A stretch of DNA of 64,000 bases, from positions 248,001-312,000 of the forward strand of contig WEDG01002913.1 in NCBI GenBank assembly GCA_017591395.1. The letters are read 5' to 3'. Position 1 is the first letter of the stretch, and every line of letters starts with the position of its first letter. Under the pieces are notes generated by a model. The model saw only the letters and a program-made list of their open reading frames with translations, made no database searches and was not told the origin of the DNA. Of the stretch, positions 1-12,310 are shown one piece after another. This stretch comes from Schistocephalus solidus (Eukaryota; Platyhelminthes; Cestoda; Diphyllobothriidea; Diphyllobothriidae). The translations under genes and the position numbers were made by a program.

Positions 1-7
1 GAGACTG

Positions 8-538
8 GTGAGGCCAGTGCCTGGAGCACCATCACACAGCAGAGATCGTCGCCTCCACTGCCTTCACTGTCCTCACGCGTTCACTCGTCGCATGGGCCTA
101 TTAGGTCACATGCGCATCCATGACAGCGGAATTCACCACAATGCCAACAACACCGATACACCACGCACTCCCTCCGCTCCTGTCATTCTTAGCGCCCCTG
201 CCACCCCCACTACCATGAATGACATCCCCCCAGCCTCTACCGATTTCTCCTGCCCACACTGCGCCCGCAACTTCAACTCACGCATCGGCCTGGTCGGTCA
301 CCTGCGAATCCATCGCACGGAGGCTGGTGAACCAGTGCCTGGGGCTCCGACATACAGTCGACGCGCCCGCCTTCACTGCCCTCACTGCTCTCGCCCATTT
401 ACACACCGCATGGGCCTATTCGGACACATGCGCCTCCACGACAACCTCCTCGGTAAACCACCGGAGGCTAAGCTACATCAGCGCACACCATCTACAGCAA
501 TACATCGACAACACCCTCACAATCACCATTTACCATGA
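8..538 (+). CDS. C2H2 zinc-finger C-terminus of the LINE protein (partial)
   Basis: The 176-residue open frame holds three zinc fingers of the form C-X2-C-X12-H-X3-H, at about residues 18-38, 82-102 and 123-143. Each contains the signature GL(V/F/L)GH(L/M)R(I/L)H. Fingers 2 and 3 are separated by a linker containing TEAGEPVPGAP, which recalls the TGEKP linker of host zinc-finger proteins but is longer; a Pro/Thr/Ala-rich spacer precedes finger 2. The methionine at 8 is not a real start, because the frame is open to the window edge and the corresponding region of copy 3 is fused to the RT frame. It presumably binds nucleic acid for the retrotransposon. It should not be read as a host transcription factor. 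Confidence 0.75.
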   Translation: MRPVPGAPSHSRDRRLHCLHCPHAFTRRMGLLGHMRIHDSGIHHNANNTDTPRTPSAPVILSAPATPTTMNDIPPASTDFSCPHCARNFNSRIGLVGHLRIHRTEAGEPVPGAPTYSRRARLHCPHCSRPFTHRMGLFGHMRLHDNLLGKPPEAKLHQRTPSTAIHRQHPHNHHLP

Positions 539-539
539 G

Positions 540-1345
540 TATATCACGGTTTCCTAGAAACCGTGGCTGGGAAGTCTGCCAATCTGACGCTTCCACCAGA
601 CCACGCCGTCGGCTCAGTGTATGTGCTGTGTGTGTCGAGTGGCTGACCAGTGGACTGGGAGTCAGACGGCGATGGCTGCTCCATATCCCCTGAGTTTGTG
701 AATCCTGGTGTGTGCGTTATGGGGGCCAGGTCGTGCTGTGGCGCGCGAAGACGGGTACGCCGATCCGTCAGTTAATGTGCTCACTCCCACATCAGGCAAC
801 TGACCGGCTCGGACAGTGTCTGATGGTGGGGGTGGGGAGAGAGTGAGGTCGACAGCTGAGCGCATGTTCCCTCCTCACTATAAAACAATCTGACGCGCTT
901 GAAAACTATCACGGTGCACTAAAAGCCGTGGCTTGGAAGGTTGCCAACTGACGGGATAACTCGGACCGCGTGGTCAGTCCAATGTGTGTTTTGTGTGGAG
1001 TGGCTTACTGGCCCACTGAGAGTCAGGTTGCAATGGCTCCTTCTTAATGTGGCCTTTATGGCACTCCCAATTCGTAGGATCTGAGCCAGGTGTGGATGTA
1101 CGCACAGGGGCGGCTGCGGCTGTGCCAGCCACCTGCGTCCCTCTCCCACCTCTGGTTTTCTTGACTCTGTCATGACACCGGGTTCAGGTGGGGGAGGAGG
1201 AGAGAGTGCGGTAGCTGCAGCGCAAGGCTACTATCACTTAAAACTAATTCAAGCGCAAGTCACCGTCCCTGCACCACCCTTCCATGGAGCATACGGTGGT
1301 CATCGTCGGACTACGACGGTCGAACTGTCGTGTGTCATATATGCG
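540..1345 (+). repeat. 3' tail of LINE copy 1: dimer of ~365-bp monomers
   Basis: The tail has two diverged monomers, the first starting near 541 and the second near 906. Each begins with TATCACGG, forms a stem-loop (545-565 with a 9-bp stem; 910-930 with CACGG pairing to CCGTG), and continues through TGGCTGAC or TGGCTTAC, a GAGAGTG box and a TAAAAC box. The second monomer ends at GAACTGTCGTGTGT. No long credible coding frame is present. Confidence 0.75.
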
Positions 1346-2526
1346 CGTTTAAGGTCATAATTATCCGTGTGGTTAAGCAAAGTACATTCACAAAAATTTA
1401 TTACAGCGTTGTTTTGTTAGAAAACGTCATAAATTTGCAAAACCTAATTTTTTAGACTATATCTGCCCTCATTTTTCTGAAAACAATGTGATCTCTTAAG
1501 CCTGCATTCGCCTGATTTTCGGGAAAACAAAACAACTCTTTCCGTTCTCCGAAGGGATGTATTCCAAATTTTTCCGGCTTTCATTAATGTTCCTCATAGT
1601 ACTGCGCACAAAAGCAGATTGCTTTGATGCGTAGCTTTTAATAGCGTAGGAAAATTCCTGGAAAGCAAGATACGTCGGTTTTGCCCAATGTAGCCCAGTT
1701 TTCCCATCCATAAACCGATCTGAAGTCACCTCTTTATTATTAAACGGCTTTTTGTGCATCAATTCAATAAAAAAAAACAGAACTAACACCTTAAAATGCC
1801 TGCCTTTCTACTACCTCAAATTCTGATACAGACATTTCATGAGTTAGGCAATCCACTGTTTTTTTAAGAGGGTGGGTTGTTCCTTTTCATTGTCCTGTTT
1901 AAGTGGCCATACAAGGCTTCGTTACACAGATGTTTGCCTCTTTGACCTATTACTGCACAGAACACTTCCAAGCTATCACCTCTTTCCTTTTTTCCAAGAA
2001 AGTCCTTGTTCTCTTCAAAGGAAGGATGACCTTTTCATTTTCGCGCCTTGTAACATACCGGCTCAGCTTACTCCCGCTGACCGTGGGCAGACTTTTAAAA
2101 TGCCTAGGAAAACTTCTTAGAAAGGGTGCAAGATGACTTTACTTATTATCAACTCTTTGTAGAATATCGCGTGTTCTGAAAATATACTACTGGAAAAGGA
2201 CAATTTTGGTGCTGGGAAAGGTTGCATACTTGTGTACGCAACTTATGATTCAACTTGCCTCCAACTTTTTTAAACTTCACTTCATGACAGGGCCGTTGAC
2301 CCAATGTGCATCACGTTTTATGCAAGTGGTGGGCTATGGCAGCTTACTTTCAAACCCCAGATACGCAATCTCTCCTGTTTGAAAGTGCATTAAAGGGTCA
2401 GGTTAACTCGGCATATGTTTGGTCGCCTGGTACGCATGGGTAAGATAAAATACGGTAGAGAGCCCTTTTATGGCCGTCTATGCAGGACACGGGAAGAGGA
2501 ACCGGCCCGCCCGCTTAAAATATGTA
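1346..2526. other. No recognised gene
   Basis: AT-rich sequence. The only open frames are short (97 residues on minus at 1496-1789; 82 and 77 residues on plus near 1872-2136), and I recognise no family in them. At 2450-2526 there is a short piece resembling 2890-2940, including CCCGCTTAAAATATGT, so a partial repeat boundary lies here. Confidence 0.4.
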
Positions 2527-3240
2527 GCTCTGATGATCGCTCACAGCTGTGTTTTCAACCTTGTCAAGTCAATCAAACGACTGGATTTCGAGCCAGCTGC
2601 AGGAAACCTGGCACTCACATCCGTTCGTCGAAAATAAACCAATTGCTTAATTGAAGGTCATTCTCAGCAGAGTGTAAACGGAGCCATGCGTTTTCATTTA
2701 TATCTGGTGATGGACTTGGAGATCAAAGGGCTTAGAAGTCATCTCCCTCTCTTCTATGCGATTATCTTAGTCTCGCACAGCAATGAGCATTTGGGCACGA
2801 TGTTGCTACCGCCGCAAAGAACGAGGGTCACTTCTGTTCCACAAAGCGGGCACAGTCGTAGCCAGTGGGAGAATTTGTTTGGTAGGGCTGCCTTGTATGG
2901 CCGTGCCACCCGCTTAAAATATGTGGCCCTGCGATAAATTTCAAGAAGGATACATATACCGGTATCTTAACACTAACACCAACCCTAACATAAAACGAAA
3001 ATGTATCCTTAATCTTAACCCTAACCCTACCCTAAATCTAAACCCTCTAGTTAACATGAAAGTACCCTTACTATTAGCCTAATCATGGCCATAACCTGAA
3101 CTCTGACCTTAACCGTCAACTTAAACCCAACCCTAAACTTAACCCTAAACGTCACCTTACTTCATACATAATCTCCTTGGAAGTTGGCGCAAAGGTAGAT
3201 GTATTATGGGCGGTGCCTTTCCCAATAGGTTGCCACACAA
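2527..3240. repeat. Interspersed repeat with telomere-like block, copy A
   Basis: The stretch is nearly identical to 17581-18300, base for base over the first ~450 bases with only scattered substitutions. The 83-residue open frame at 2686-2937 is shared with the second copy but resembles no known protein. From about 2965 to 3160 the sequence becomes a degenerate array of (C)CCTAA and TTAACCC words, including TTAACCCTAACCCTACCC near 3014. Beyond it comes a conserved tail reading CCTTGGAAGTTGGCGCAAAGG. Related tails occur near 37780, 51230 and 61790. I infer an interspersed repeat family; its class is unknown. Confidence 0.7.
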
Positions 3241-4480
3241 GGCATTCTTACCTGAAATATGTTCATGAATCATGCATGAATCATTTCCGAATTTTGCACC
3301 ACGTACTAAAATCTTCTCTAAGCAACCTTTCAGATTTTGGAGCCCATCTGAATACTTGAGCCGGTGGTTGTGCGTTTTAGTGCCATACATTAGGTGTATG
3401 AACGTTAACTAACCAACGGGGACGGTGGAAAGGGCTTCTCCCGGCTGAGTTCACCCAGTGAAGTTTGCACAGACAAGACTGGTGAGGCCAATGAGGTCGG
3501 CATGCTGGCGCCAGACCGAAAGGGGTCATTTATCGCCACTTAAAATTAAAGCAGGTTGCGAGGGCCCCAGCAAAAGCGCACGTCCATCATTCACGACCGT
3601 TGGCCACGGGGACTGCTCATCAATCAACCAGTTCTCCAAGGCTAGAACGCTAGATGGAAGACTGATAAGCATATTATGCGGGTGGCGCGAGGGACCAATA
3701 GGGAAGTAAAAACAAGCCTTATTTTTTAACCATTTGGACGAAAAACAGCTGCTGATCCAGCGTCATCAGCCAAAACATCCGATTGGGTCTGGCTTTCAAG
3801 GTGGTGTCCCTGGCGAGGAAGCCGATGTCACCTTAGCAGAGAGTTGTTCTTTAATGCAGCCTTCGCTAGATCCGAAAAATACTTGAGATGAGCACTAGCT
3901 AGCGAGATGCAATATTTTTTTACCATACCAAGAGTCATGTACGGATTACTGGGTGCAATTGGTAGTACTCCAGTCTACCGGCATCCTTCCGCTTGCAAGC
4001 CCTATTTGCTACAGGTGCCAACCTCTTCTTGAACATACATTTTGACTAAATTCCTGGGGGTGTGGGCTTTATCGATTCCTTCAAGTAAATTACAAATCGG
4101 GGAGTAACTTTATCAGGTTAATCTTGCCGATGCAGGTGAAAATGCCAGTCCTAGGATGTAATTGATAAGAGGTAGACGTCATTGCCAGGACAAGAACTTT
4201 ATTCGCCGGACGTTTAGTATTCCAACTCGAACCCGTCTTCACCGATAAACCCAATCTAACCGCCGGTAATATTAGGGTCCTAGATGCTTGTTTGTTTTAA
4301 AGCTGGGGGGTGAAATTACTGATTCATTTGAGCTTTCCAGCGCGCACTGGCGGGCATCGTCAGAGCTGAACATAAAAATAAAACAGTCTTAATTTATCGA
4401 AAAAATCAGTTAGCCAACGAGCAGTATCGGGCTCAAGGCTGGTGCAGTAAGCACGTGAGCAACAGATGCGTCATAAAATG
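3241..4480. other. No recognised gene
   Basis: No long open frame, no recognisable domain and no clear repeat was seen. The longest frame (83 residues, 3458-3709 plus) shows no known motif. Confidence 0.35.
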
Positions 4481-4481
4481 C

Positions 4482-4989
4482 TCAATTGGTTGGCCGTAAA
4501 TGGTTGTATTGCAATTCATATCTATTCTCTTCACCAATGAACTGGAGTGGAGTATAAAAGTTCATATGTAACTGCGATGGTACCTCGCTCGTCGGTTCTA
4601 ATGGGAGCCACTGCCACTTGGACAGTTGGGACTCACTCACAACTTCAAATTCAGTGGCCCAGACAGGTGTGACCTCAGTCTTTTGCTCCTTCGTCCCGCT
4701 CCCATCTTTTTGCGTTGGCAAAATCAAGGTGAGATAATTGGAGCTTAAACAGGTTGTTTGCGCGTTGGCGTGGCGCAAAGTCTTTACCCACGATAGTCAC
4801 ATCCGTTTTCATAGACTGTTGGCCTAACCGGTTACCTCCCCTAATTGCATGCGCGAGGGCGTTAGCAGTTCCAGCTTGGTCCTCGCTTAGTAAAATGTTA
4901 GTGGCTGAAATAAACACGCCTAGCCTGCAAAGGCGTCCAGGAAGTACGGTAACAAAAGAGGCAACATAAATCCGAGCTTGTCGACCCAA
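4482..4989 (-). other. Possible coding exon(s), unrecognised
   Basis: Two overlapping minus-strand frames (104 residues, 4675-4989; 98 residues, 4482-4778) read like protein rather than random translation. The segment around 4493-4690 contains TPVWATEFEVVSES and QLSKWQWLPLEP, with Trp, Tyr and acidic residues spaced as in a folded domain. I do not recognise a family. It could be an exon, a pseudogene or a fragment of an old element. No firm splice sites were found. Confidence 0.2.
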
Positions 4990-5063
4990 AAAGAACCGGA
5001 TTAATCACTCACTTGAAATTTACTATCCCCTTCGCGTTGAGATCGCAACACCAACTCCTCTCC

Positions 5064-5336
5064 ATATGCTAGTAATATGCTATTAATATGCTAGTAATAT
5101 GCTATTATATGCTAGTAATATGCTATTAATATGCTAGTAATATGCTAGTAATATGCTAGTAATATGCTAGTAATATGCTAGTAATATGCTAGTAATATGC
5201 TAGTAATATGCTAGTAATATGCTATTAATATGCTAGTAATATGCTAGTAATATGCTAGTAATATGCTATTAATATGCTAGTAATATGCTAGTAATATGCT
5301 ATTAATATGCTATTAATATGCTAGTAATATGCTATT
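5064..5336. repeat. 11-bp minisatellite
   Basis: About 25 tandem copies of an 11-bp unit, ATATGCTAGTA, interspersed with the variant ATATGCTATTA. One unit near 5103 has lost a base. The two variants alternate in blocks, which indicates expansion by duplicating groups of units. AT-rich and non-coding. Confidence 0.95.
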
Positions 5337-5339
5337 TTA

Positions 5340-6400
5340 GTCATCGAGGGGTTTCCTTCATTGACACTGGGGAAGCTTCGATCAGACCTACAATTATAGG
5401 ACGGGACTCAGAGCCTCAGATATTATTCGGATACGCGTAAAGGGTTAGGTCAGCTGCAGATAGGAAGCCATTAGACATCGGCTGCTGTTTTGAAGATTCA
5501 CGCATAGGTTTGTAGGTTAGGGTGGAGGGTCAATTTTGCCTCGTTGGCCTCTCAACCTGATACATAATTGAAAACTTCACCTAGGTTATAGTTCACGAAT
5601 ATATTTGTTAACATTCCTTGTGCTTGGAAGGGAGGACTCACCTGGCCAGTTCATACGATCCCGTTGTTGAGTTTTTCCAGCTCTCGTTAAGACAAAGCCT
5701 GCTTTTCTGTCAACTGACTTTACTGAAATCATCTGTAAAACAGCTTCTTAAAAATAACTACAATATGTGTTCGTGCAGAGATGACAAACTGTACCTTTTT
5801 ATGGCATCTGCAATCATGTGCGGGAGGGGGGAGTGAATGAATGCGTTTCTGGCTCACATCATGATAAATATCTTCTGAACACCAAGGGCTCGGTGATCGC
5901 CGTAACTACTGTCCTCTACTTCCCAGCTGCGCGTTCGAGACACCTTCCTGCGTTTCCAGGCGGGCAGGCATGGAACTGGCACCTGCCCACGTCAAACGAA
6001 TGTTTCCCCCTCCAGCGAGCTCTCTGTTGATGGGTTTGAAAACAATTCACTCAGCCCATCCGTCAGCAGGCTAAATTTGGCGTGGGCATGTGCGAGGTTT
6101 CTGTTCCCCACCCCCGCCCGCCGCCCCTGCCAAGCCTGATGAGTCGTCATCCCTCTGCTCACAATTCCCTAGCCAACCAAATGACCCGACCCTACAGGGC
6201 CTTATTCGTCATCTGCTGGATCCGTCATCCCACATGGACTCGCATGTCAGACCCCATATTGCGCCGCACCTCAGCAACACCCCCCAACGTAGCGGTAGGG
6301 GGGAGGGGGGAATGACAAATGGGGTGCCTCTTTGAACGGTTGCTATTATGAAGGTGTGCGTCTCTTCAGCCCTCCTTATGCAAACAGTGAATGCAACTCC
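5340..6400. other. No recognised gene
   Basis: Short open frames only (for example 5618-5836 and overlapping frames at 6082-6335), none with a recognisable domain. A C-rich stretch near 6106-6130 and a G-rich stretch near 6296-6311 are simple sequence. Confidence 0.35.
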
Positions 6401-6404
6401 GACG

Positions 6405-6575
6405 AAGGTAGTTTGACCGTCGATTCCGACGATGTCCATCATGTGTCCCCGGCAGGATGGGCGCAGGGACTGTGAATTGCGCGTCAGTTAGTTTATCGTG
6501 GAGCTGCATCTACTGCACTCTCTCCTCCCTCAGTCACCGGGGCTCGGTGTCGTGACAGAGTCCTGATTACTGAGA
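6405..6575 (-). repeat. LINE 3'-tail fragment (minus)
   Basis: Read on the minus strand this matches the last part of the LINE tail monomer: GGAGGAGAGAGTG-like box, then a TAAACTAA-like box, then a terminal GACGGTCAAAC. On the plus strand it begins near GTTTGACCGTCGATTCCGACG. It is diverged and without coding capacity. Confidence 0.6.
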
Positions 6576-6729
6576 GTGGAATTCGGCGTAAGTGGTTGGC
6601 GGGGCGTGAGCCTGAACTTAGGCGTGCCATAAAATCCATCCTCGCATGAACGGGACTTGTTTTGGGGGCCTTTCGTGCCCTGATCTGTCTCCCGAGTTGA
6701 TCCAAGACATCTAACACGTAGTTCGTTTT

Positions 6730-7495
<766 letters not shown>

Positions 7496-7499
7496 ACAC

Positions 7500-7885
7500 C
7501 ATAGTTGTTGGCGTAGGCTCTTTTTAGGAAGCTCCTGTTAACCGGGAGTCTTCCTCATAAACACACTTCAAAGATGCTCTGAAACTTCCATAACACCTGT
7601 GTGAACGTGGACGTTGGGCGTATGCACTACAGGTAAGCTGACAAAACGTTGCCGGTGCTTTTTTGTAACTAAATGCCTCTAGTGGGTTGGAAAGGCCACT
7701 GTTCTTCCTGTTCACACATCCTAAGCAATATTTGCATAAGTGAGCAATTATCAGCATCCAAGTAATGACATAATTTCTGATTGCTGTAGAGCATGTTGGT
7801 GAAAATCGTGCAAGACTAAAGGTGTGTATAATGCGCTTTCTTCTCAACCAGGTTTAGGGCGATCGTAAAACCGATACATGTGCAA
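7500..7885. other. No recognised gene
   Basis: Unrelated flanking DNA between the tail copy and the 5'-truncated LINE copy 2. The 107-residue minus frame at 7524-7847 has no recognisable motif. Confidence 0.35.
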
Positions 7886-7897
7886 AATGCGTTACAG

Positions 7898-8340
7898 GCA
7901 GTTTGGTAGGGGCGAAGGACAAATTCTACGAGCATCTGTACGCCATCTTGGTGATTGTGCCCAAGATGGACAACTTGATTGTCCTTGGTGACTTCAACGC
8001 CCGCGTCAGGACAGACCACGCTGCCTGGCAGGGAAAGCTGGGTCCCCACGGTCTCAGTAGCTGTAAAGATAATACATCCCTCTTCTGCGAACCTATGCGG
8101 AACACCATCTACTGCTGACCAACACCTTCTCTCGCGTTCCGACGTGGGAGAAGGCCACGTGGATGCACCCTCGACGCGGCGCTGGCAGCTGCTGGACTAT
8201 GTTCTTTCTCGGAGGCGAGATCGACAGGATGTGTTGGTGAACAAGGCGCTCCGCGATGCCAATGGTTGGACGGATCACCACCTCGTCCTCTCTAAGATGA
8301 GGCTACGACTTGAACCCCGACGAAGGCCCCAAGGTAAGTA
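7898..8340 (+). pseudogene. APE-type endonuclease remnant of LINE copy 2
   Basis: The C-terminal half of the exonuclease/endonuclease/phosphatase domain is recognisable in broken frames. The Mg-binding motif [11 protein letters not shown] lies near 7975-8010, [12 protein letters not shown] near 8190-8225, and the active-site histidine motif WTDHHLV near 8268-8290. The domain's N-terminal motifs (WNVRS and SETRF in copy 3) are missing through 5' truncation. In an intact element this enzyme would nick target DNA to prime reverse transcription. Confidence 0.75.
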
Positions 8341-8404
8341 ACCACCAGGTAAGTTAAATACTCTTTTGTTAAATTTGTTTGCTCACTGTTTTGAGTTCAG
8401 CAAC

Positions 8405-10330
8405 TAAATAACCCAGAAAATGGAGGAATTGCATGCTCCAGATAATAACGCCAACGTGGAGACACGATTGTATAAATTGCGAAACGTCATCCAGTCCACC
8501 GCTCTCGAAGTCCTCGGATGTGCTCGCCGTCAACACCAGGACTGGTTTGACGACAATGACGCCGAAACAACAACATACTCGTGGAGAACAATCGACTGCA
8601 CAAAGCCTACATGGACCTTCGGACTGAGGCCACCAAAACAGCCTTATTCAGATGCCGCCGCATTGTACAGCAACGGCTGCGGGAGATGCAGGATGCCTGG
8701 ATGGTCCGTAGGGCTGACAAAATCCAAGGGTGTACGGACCGCATTGAAATTCAAAACTTTTTCAAAACCATCAAGGCCATCTACGGCTCCTGCATCAAAG
8801 GGACCGCACCACTGCTCAGCTCTGACGGAACAACACTGCTGACAGAGAAATCACAAATTCTGAAGCGCTCGGCCGAGCACTTCAGAAGTGTCCTCAATGG
8901 CTCACCAGCCATCTTCGATGCTGCCATTGACCGGCTTCCCCAGGTGGACACGAACAATGACCTGGATCTGCCGACTTCCCTACAAAATACCATCCGGGCC
9001 GTTCGAATGATTTCCAGTGAGAAAGCACCGGGATCCTACGCAATCCCACCGGATGTCTACAAGCACGACGGGCCCCGGCTGATGGCAGAACTCACAACAC
9101 TCTTCCAGGAGATGCGGCGCCAAGGACAAGTTCCTCAGGATTTCAAAGACGCGACCATCGTCCATCTCTACAAACGGAAGGGGAACCGGCATATCTGTGA
9201 TAACCAGAGAGGCATCTCGTTGCCCGACATCGCCGGGAAGATCTTCGCCCGTATCTTTCTCAATCGTGTCAACCGTCACCTAGAGCAGGGACGGCTCCCA
9301 AAATGTGGCTTCTGAAGACACCGCGGAACAACTGATATGATTTTAACCGCTCGCCAGCTACAAGAGAAGTGCCAGGAGATGCGAACCCATTACTATTGTG
9401 AACCTGAATCACGACGGACTGTGGAACATCAGGCAGAAATTCGGCTTTCCGCATCGCCTATAGAACTGACGGGCACCTTCTCAACAGTCGGCGCATGCAG
9501 GCTCTAATGCGCGTGTCTACGACTACAGTCCATGACTTGCTCTTCGCGGACGACTTTGGCCTTAACACCGTGTTGGAGGAGGTCATGCAAAGGAGCATGG
9601 ACCTCTTCGTCGAAGGCTGCGCCGATTTTGGATTAACAATCAGTACAGCCAAAACGGTTGTCATGCCCCAGCCGCCACCCAGCGCAGAATACAATGCTCC
9701 TCGAATCAATGTCAACGGTGCTCAACTCAAAACGTGGAAACCTTCGCTTATCTAGGAAGCACGATGTCGCGCAGCACAAGAATCGATGACGAGGTTGCTC
9801 AACGGATCTCCAAAGTCCGTCAGCAGCAGACTTCAGACCTTTTTGATGAATCGCCACGGTATTCACCTGAACACCAAACTGAAGATGTACAAGGCCGTCG
9901 TCTTTACAACACTCCTTTATGGAGTGGAGACCCGGATCGTCTATTCAAGCCAAGCTGAATCACTTCATCTCAGCTGCCTCCACAGCATACTGAAACTGAG
10001 ATGGCAAGACAGGATCCCGGACACGGAAGTCCTGGAGCAAACCGGAATGCTCAGCATCTACGCCATGCTGAGGAAAGTGCAACTGCGATGGAGCAGCCAC
10101 CTGTTGAGAATGGACGAAGAATGACTACCCAAAAGACTTTTCTACGGAGATGTCGCTACGGGTGCTCGCCTACAGGGAGATCAAAAACGAAGCTACAAGG
10201 ACACTTTGAAGAAATCGCTGAAGCAACTGCAAATCAACCCGGTGACCTGGGCGGACCTCGCCCAGGGTAGACCGGCATCAAGAAGATCCGTGAAGACTGG
10301 TTCAATCGAATCACTGCTGCTAAGGCTAAA
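8405..10330 (+). pseudogene. Reverse transcriptase of LINE copy 2 (frameshifted, internal deletion)
   Basis: The longest piece is the 244-residue frame at 8581-9315, which carries the pre-palm motifs SSEKAPGSYAIPP, HLYKRKGN and RGISLPDIAGKIFARIF. The catalytic LLFADD box is near 9537-9554. Downstream come FAYLGSTMSR (about 9743-9773) and the RT C-terminal region [15 protein letters not shown] near 10000-10050. The palm block corresponding to NGVKQGCVLAPTLFS in copy 3 is deleted near 9450. Several frame changes prevent expression as one protein. The family is an APE-class non-LTR RT with an RTE-like look. Confidence 0.8.
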
Positions 10331-10377
10331 AGGGCAGCTCACAAATCACAAGCACCGCGGTTCAACACCCCCCAATG

Positions 10378-11125
10378 CCCAAGCCCTGCCAACGCGCCCA
10401 CGCTGTCAAAGCACATTCCGCGCGCGAATCGGCCTGGTCGGACATCGTCAAACTCAATGCGACAATAATCCCCCAACATCAATATCTGCCAAACCTGCCG
10501 CCTACGATCACCGATACTATCCTCCCTCCTACACCCCCTGCGCCGATCACGGCGACGAACACCACTTAAGTCACTCCCGCCACCTCAGTAGCCACCTCCA
10601 AATACCGGCTACCTGCTACCTCCTCCAGCACCCCCACCACCTCCAGTAGCAGTGATGGGGACTTGGTACTATCCTGTCCTCATTGCGATCACACATTCAC
10701 CTCACACCTTGGCCTGGTAGGTCACTTGCGAATCAATCGCACAGAGACTGGCGAACTAGTGCCTGGAGCACCAACACACAACGGAGACCGCCACCTCCAA
10801 ATGCCCTCACCGCTCCCGCGCATTTAATCACCGCATGGGCCTGATCGGTCACATGCGCATCCACGAAAGAGGAATCCACCACGATGCCAACACATTTAAC
10901 ATATATTGCGCACCCATCACGACTTGCCAAAGCGCTCCCATGAGCACAATTACCAGTACCAGCAGAATGGCCCCCCAGACTCAACACCTCCTGATCTATT
11001 CTATCCTTATTGTCACCGCAAATGCAAACCGCACGCACCCGACTCAACTGTCCGCACTGCCCACGCACATTCACACAGCACATGGGTCGATTAGTTCACA
11101 TGCATCTCCATGAAAACCTGTGGTA
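10378..11125 (+). pseudogene. Zinc-finger region of LINE copy 2 (broken)
   Basis: Pieces of four fingers are visible in different frames: a C2HC-like one near 10400-10465 ([10 protein letters not shown]), CPHCDHTFTSHLGLVGH near 10675-10730, a MGLIGHMRIH piece near 10834-10865, and NCPHCPRTFTQHMG near 11050-11085. The spacing follows copies 3 and 4. A frameshift follows the second finger. Confidence 0.65.
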
Positions 11126-11295
11126 GAACGCCACCAACTATATCACAACACTACATATCTCCTCATCAGCCTATGTATCTCAGATGCTCACAGGCAACAC
11201 CACAAACGACATGCTCTCAGTCTGCATAGCTGATTGAGAGGCAAGCGTGATCCTCGGCTCCTTCTCCATGTGGCTCCTCTGCTGCATGTGTTAGC

Positions 11296-12107
11296 TGAGC
11301 TTGAGAATATCACGGGTTGATCAGTGCCGTGGGTTGGAATGTTGCCGACTGATGATTACACTCAGACCTCACAGTCAGTCCAATGTGTGTTGTGTGAAGT
11401 GGCTGACTGGTGGCCTAAGAGTCGGGCTGCGATGGCTCCTTCTTAACGTGACCTCTGACTATCTCGCAAATGTGAGATGAGGGCCATTCAACCCCCTGTC
11501 GTGTGAAATCCTGATGCTTGTGATTTAGGGCCCGGTCGTGCACGTAGTACACGTAGACGAGGTCAATAACAGCTGCGCCCACTTCCACATCAGACGACTG
11601 ACCGGCTCGGGCGGTGGTCTGATTGTGGGGGTTGGGGAGGGAGTTAAGTAAACGGCTTAGTGCATTTTGCTCACAATAAACAAGATGATGCGCTTGAAAA
11701 TATAACGGTGTGCTAAAAGCCATGGCTTGGAAGGTTGGCAACTGACGGGATAACTCGGGCCGCGTGGTCAGCCCAATGTGTTTTGTGTAGATTTACTGAC
11801 TGGTTGACTGAGAGTCTGGCTGCAATAGCTCCTTCTTAATGTGGCCTTTATGGCACTCCCATTCTGTGGGATCCGATTTAGGTGTGGTGGCACGCCCAGG
11901 GTCGTCCCCGACCGTGCCAGCCACCTGCATCCTCTATCGCCTCCGGTCTTCTTGACTCTATCATGACACCGAGCTCATGTGCGGTAGCTGCAGCACAAGG
12001 CTACTATCACCTAAAACTAATGAACGTGCAAGTCACTGTCCCTGCACAACCCTTCTGTGGAGCATACGGTGTACGTCGTCAGTCTACGACTGTCGAATTC
12101 TCGGGGA
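11296..12107 (+). repeat. 3' tail of LINE copy 2
   Basis: Dimeric tail. The first monomer starts at a stem-loop of 21-nt span (11311-11331, CACGG pairing with CCGTG). The second starts near 11690, and its stem is mutated (AACGG against CCATG). The tail ends at GACTGTCGAATTCTCGG, after which a SINE piece follows directly. Confidence 0.75.
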
Positions 12108-12310
12108 GTGAGTTAGGTATGGCTGGCTGATAACGGCTAATGAGCCAGAAATTGCTATTCTAGTCTCCCTTGTCATTGTCGGCAATATAATTCTGTCTTT
12201 ATGACTAGGTGCTCTGTGGCTGTTGGCTGGGCTCTAGAGTGAGCCTAAAGGCACAACGGGACGAGAGAGTCCTGTAACCGATCGGTGAGCGTCCATCTAC
12301 CATTACCCCT
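12108..12310 (+). repeat. SINE, 3' part
   Basis: Begins with TTAGGTATGGCTGGCTGATA and continues GGCTAATGAGCCAGAAATTG, CAGTCTCCCTTGT-like and ACGGGACGAG words, ending near CCGATCGGTGAGC. The same order occurs at 49893-50060 and, reversed, at 19545-19740. The tRNA-like head is absent, so this is a 5'-truncated copy abutting the LINE tail. Confidence 0.7.

Larger units (their letters stand above)
1..1345 (+). mobile_element. LINE with zinc-finger C-terminus, copy 1 (3' end only)
   Basis: This is the 3' part of the same non-LTR retrotransposon seen more fully at 30041-35424. The window begins inside the C-terminal zinc-finger coding region, and the element continues through its non-coding tail to the terminal motif GAACTGTCGTGTGT near 1323-1338. 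The first 1300 bases match 34100-35420 closely, so copies 1 and 3 belong to one subfamily. Endonuclease and reverse transcriptase parts would lie left of the window. The orientation, tail and terminal motif are seen directly; assignment to the LINE rests on the alignment to copy 3. Confidence 0.85.
7890..12107 (+). mobile_element. LINE with zinc-finger C-terminus, copy 2 (5' truncated, broken)
   Basis: The copy begins abruptly inside the endonuclease region, as expected for a 5'-truncated LINE insertion, then continues through reverse transcriptase, zinc fingers and dimeric tail in the same order as copy 3. It differs from copy 3 by many substitutions and frameshifts. About 200 bases of the RT palm are missing near 9450 relative to 32578-32785. 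Its zinc-finger and tail sequences are closer to copy 4 than to copies 1 and 3. It is a dead copy. Confidence 0.88.

Noticed and set aside
8..538. Host zinc-finger transcription factor
   Set aside because: The same frame is fused to a reverse transcriptase in copy 3 and followed by the same retrotransposon tail.
2686..2937. 83-residue gene duplicated at 17739-17990
   Set aside because: The conservation covers the whole ~700-bp repeat including non-coding parts, and the protein shows no known features.
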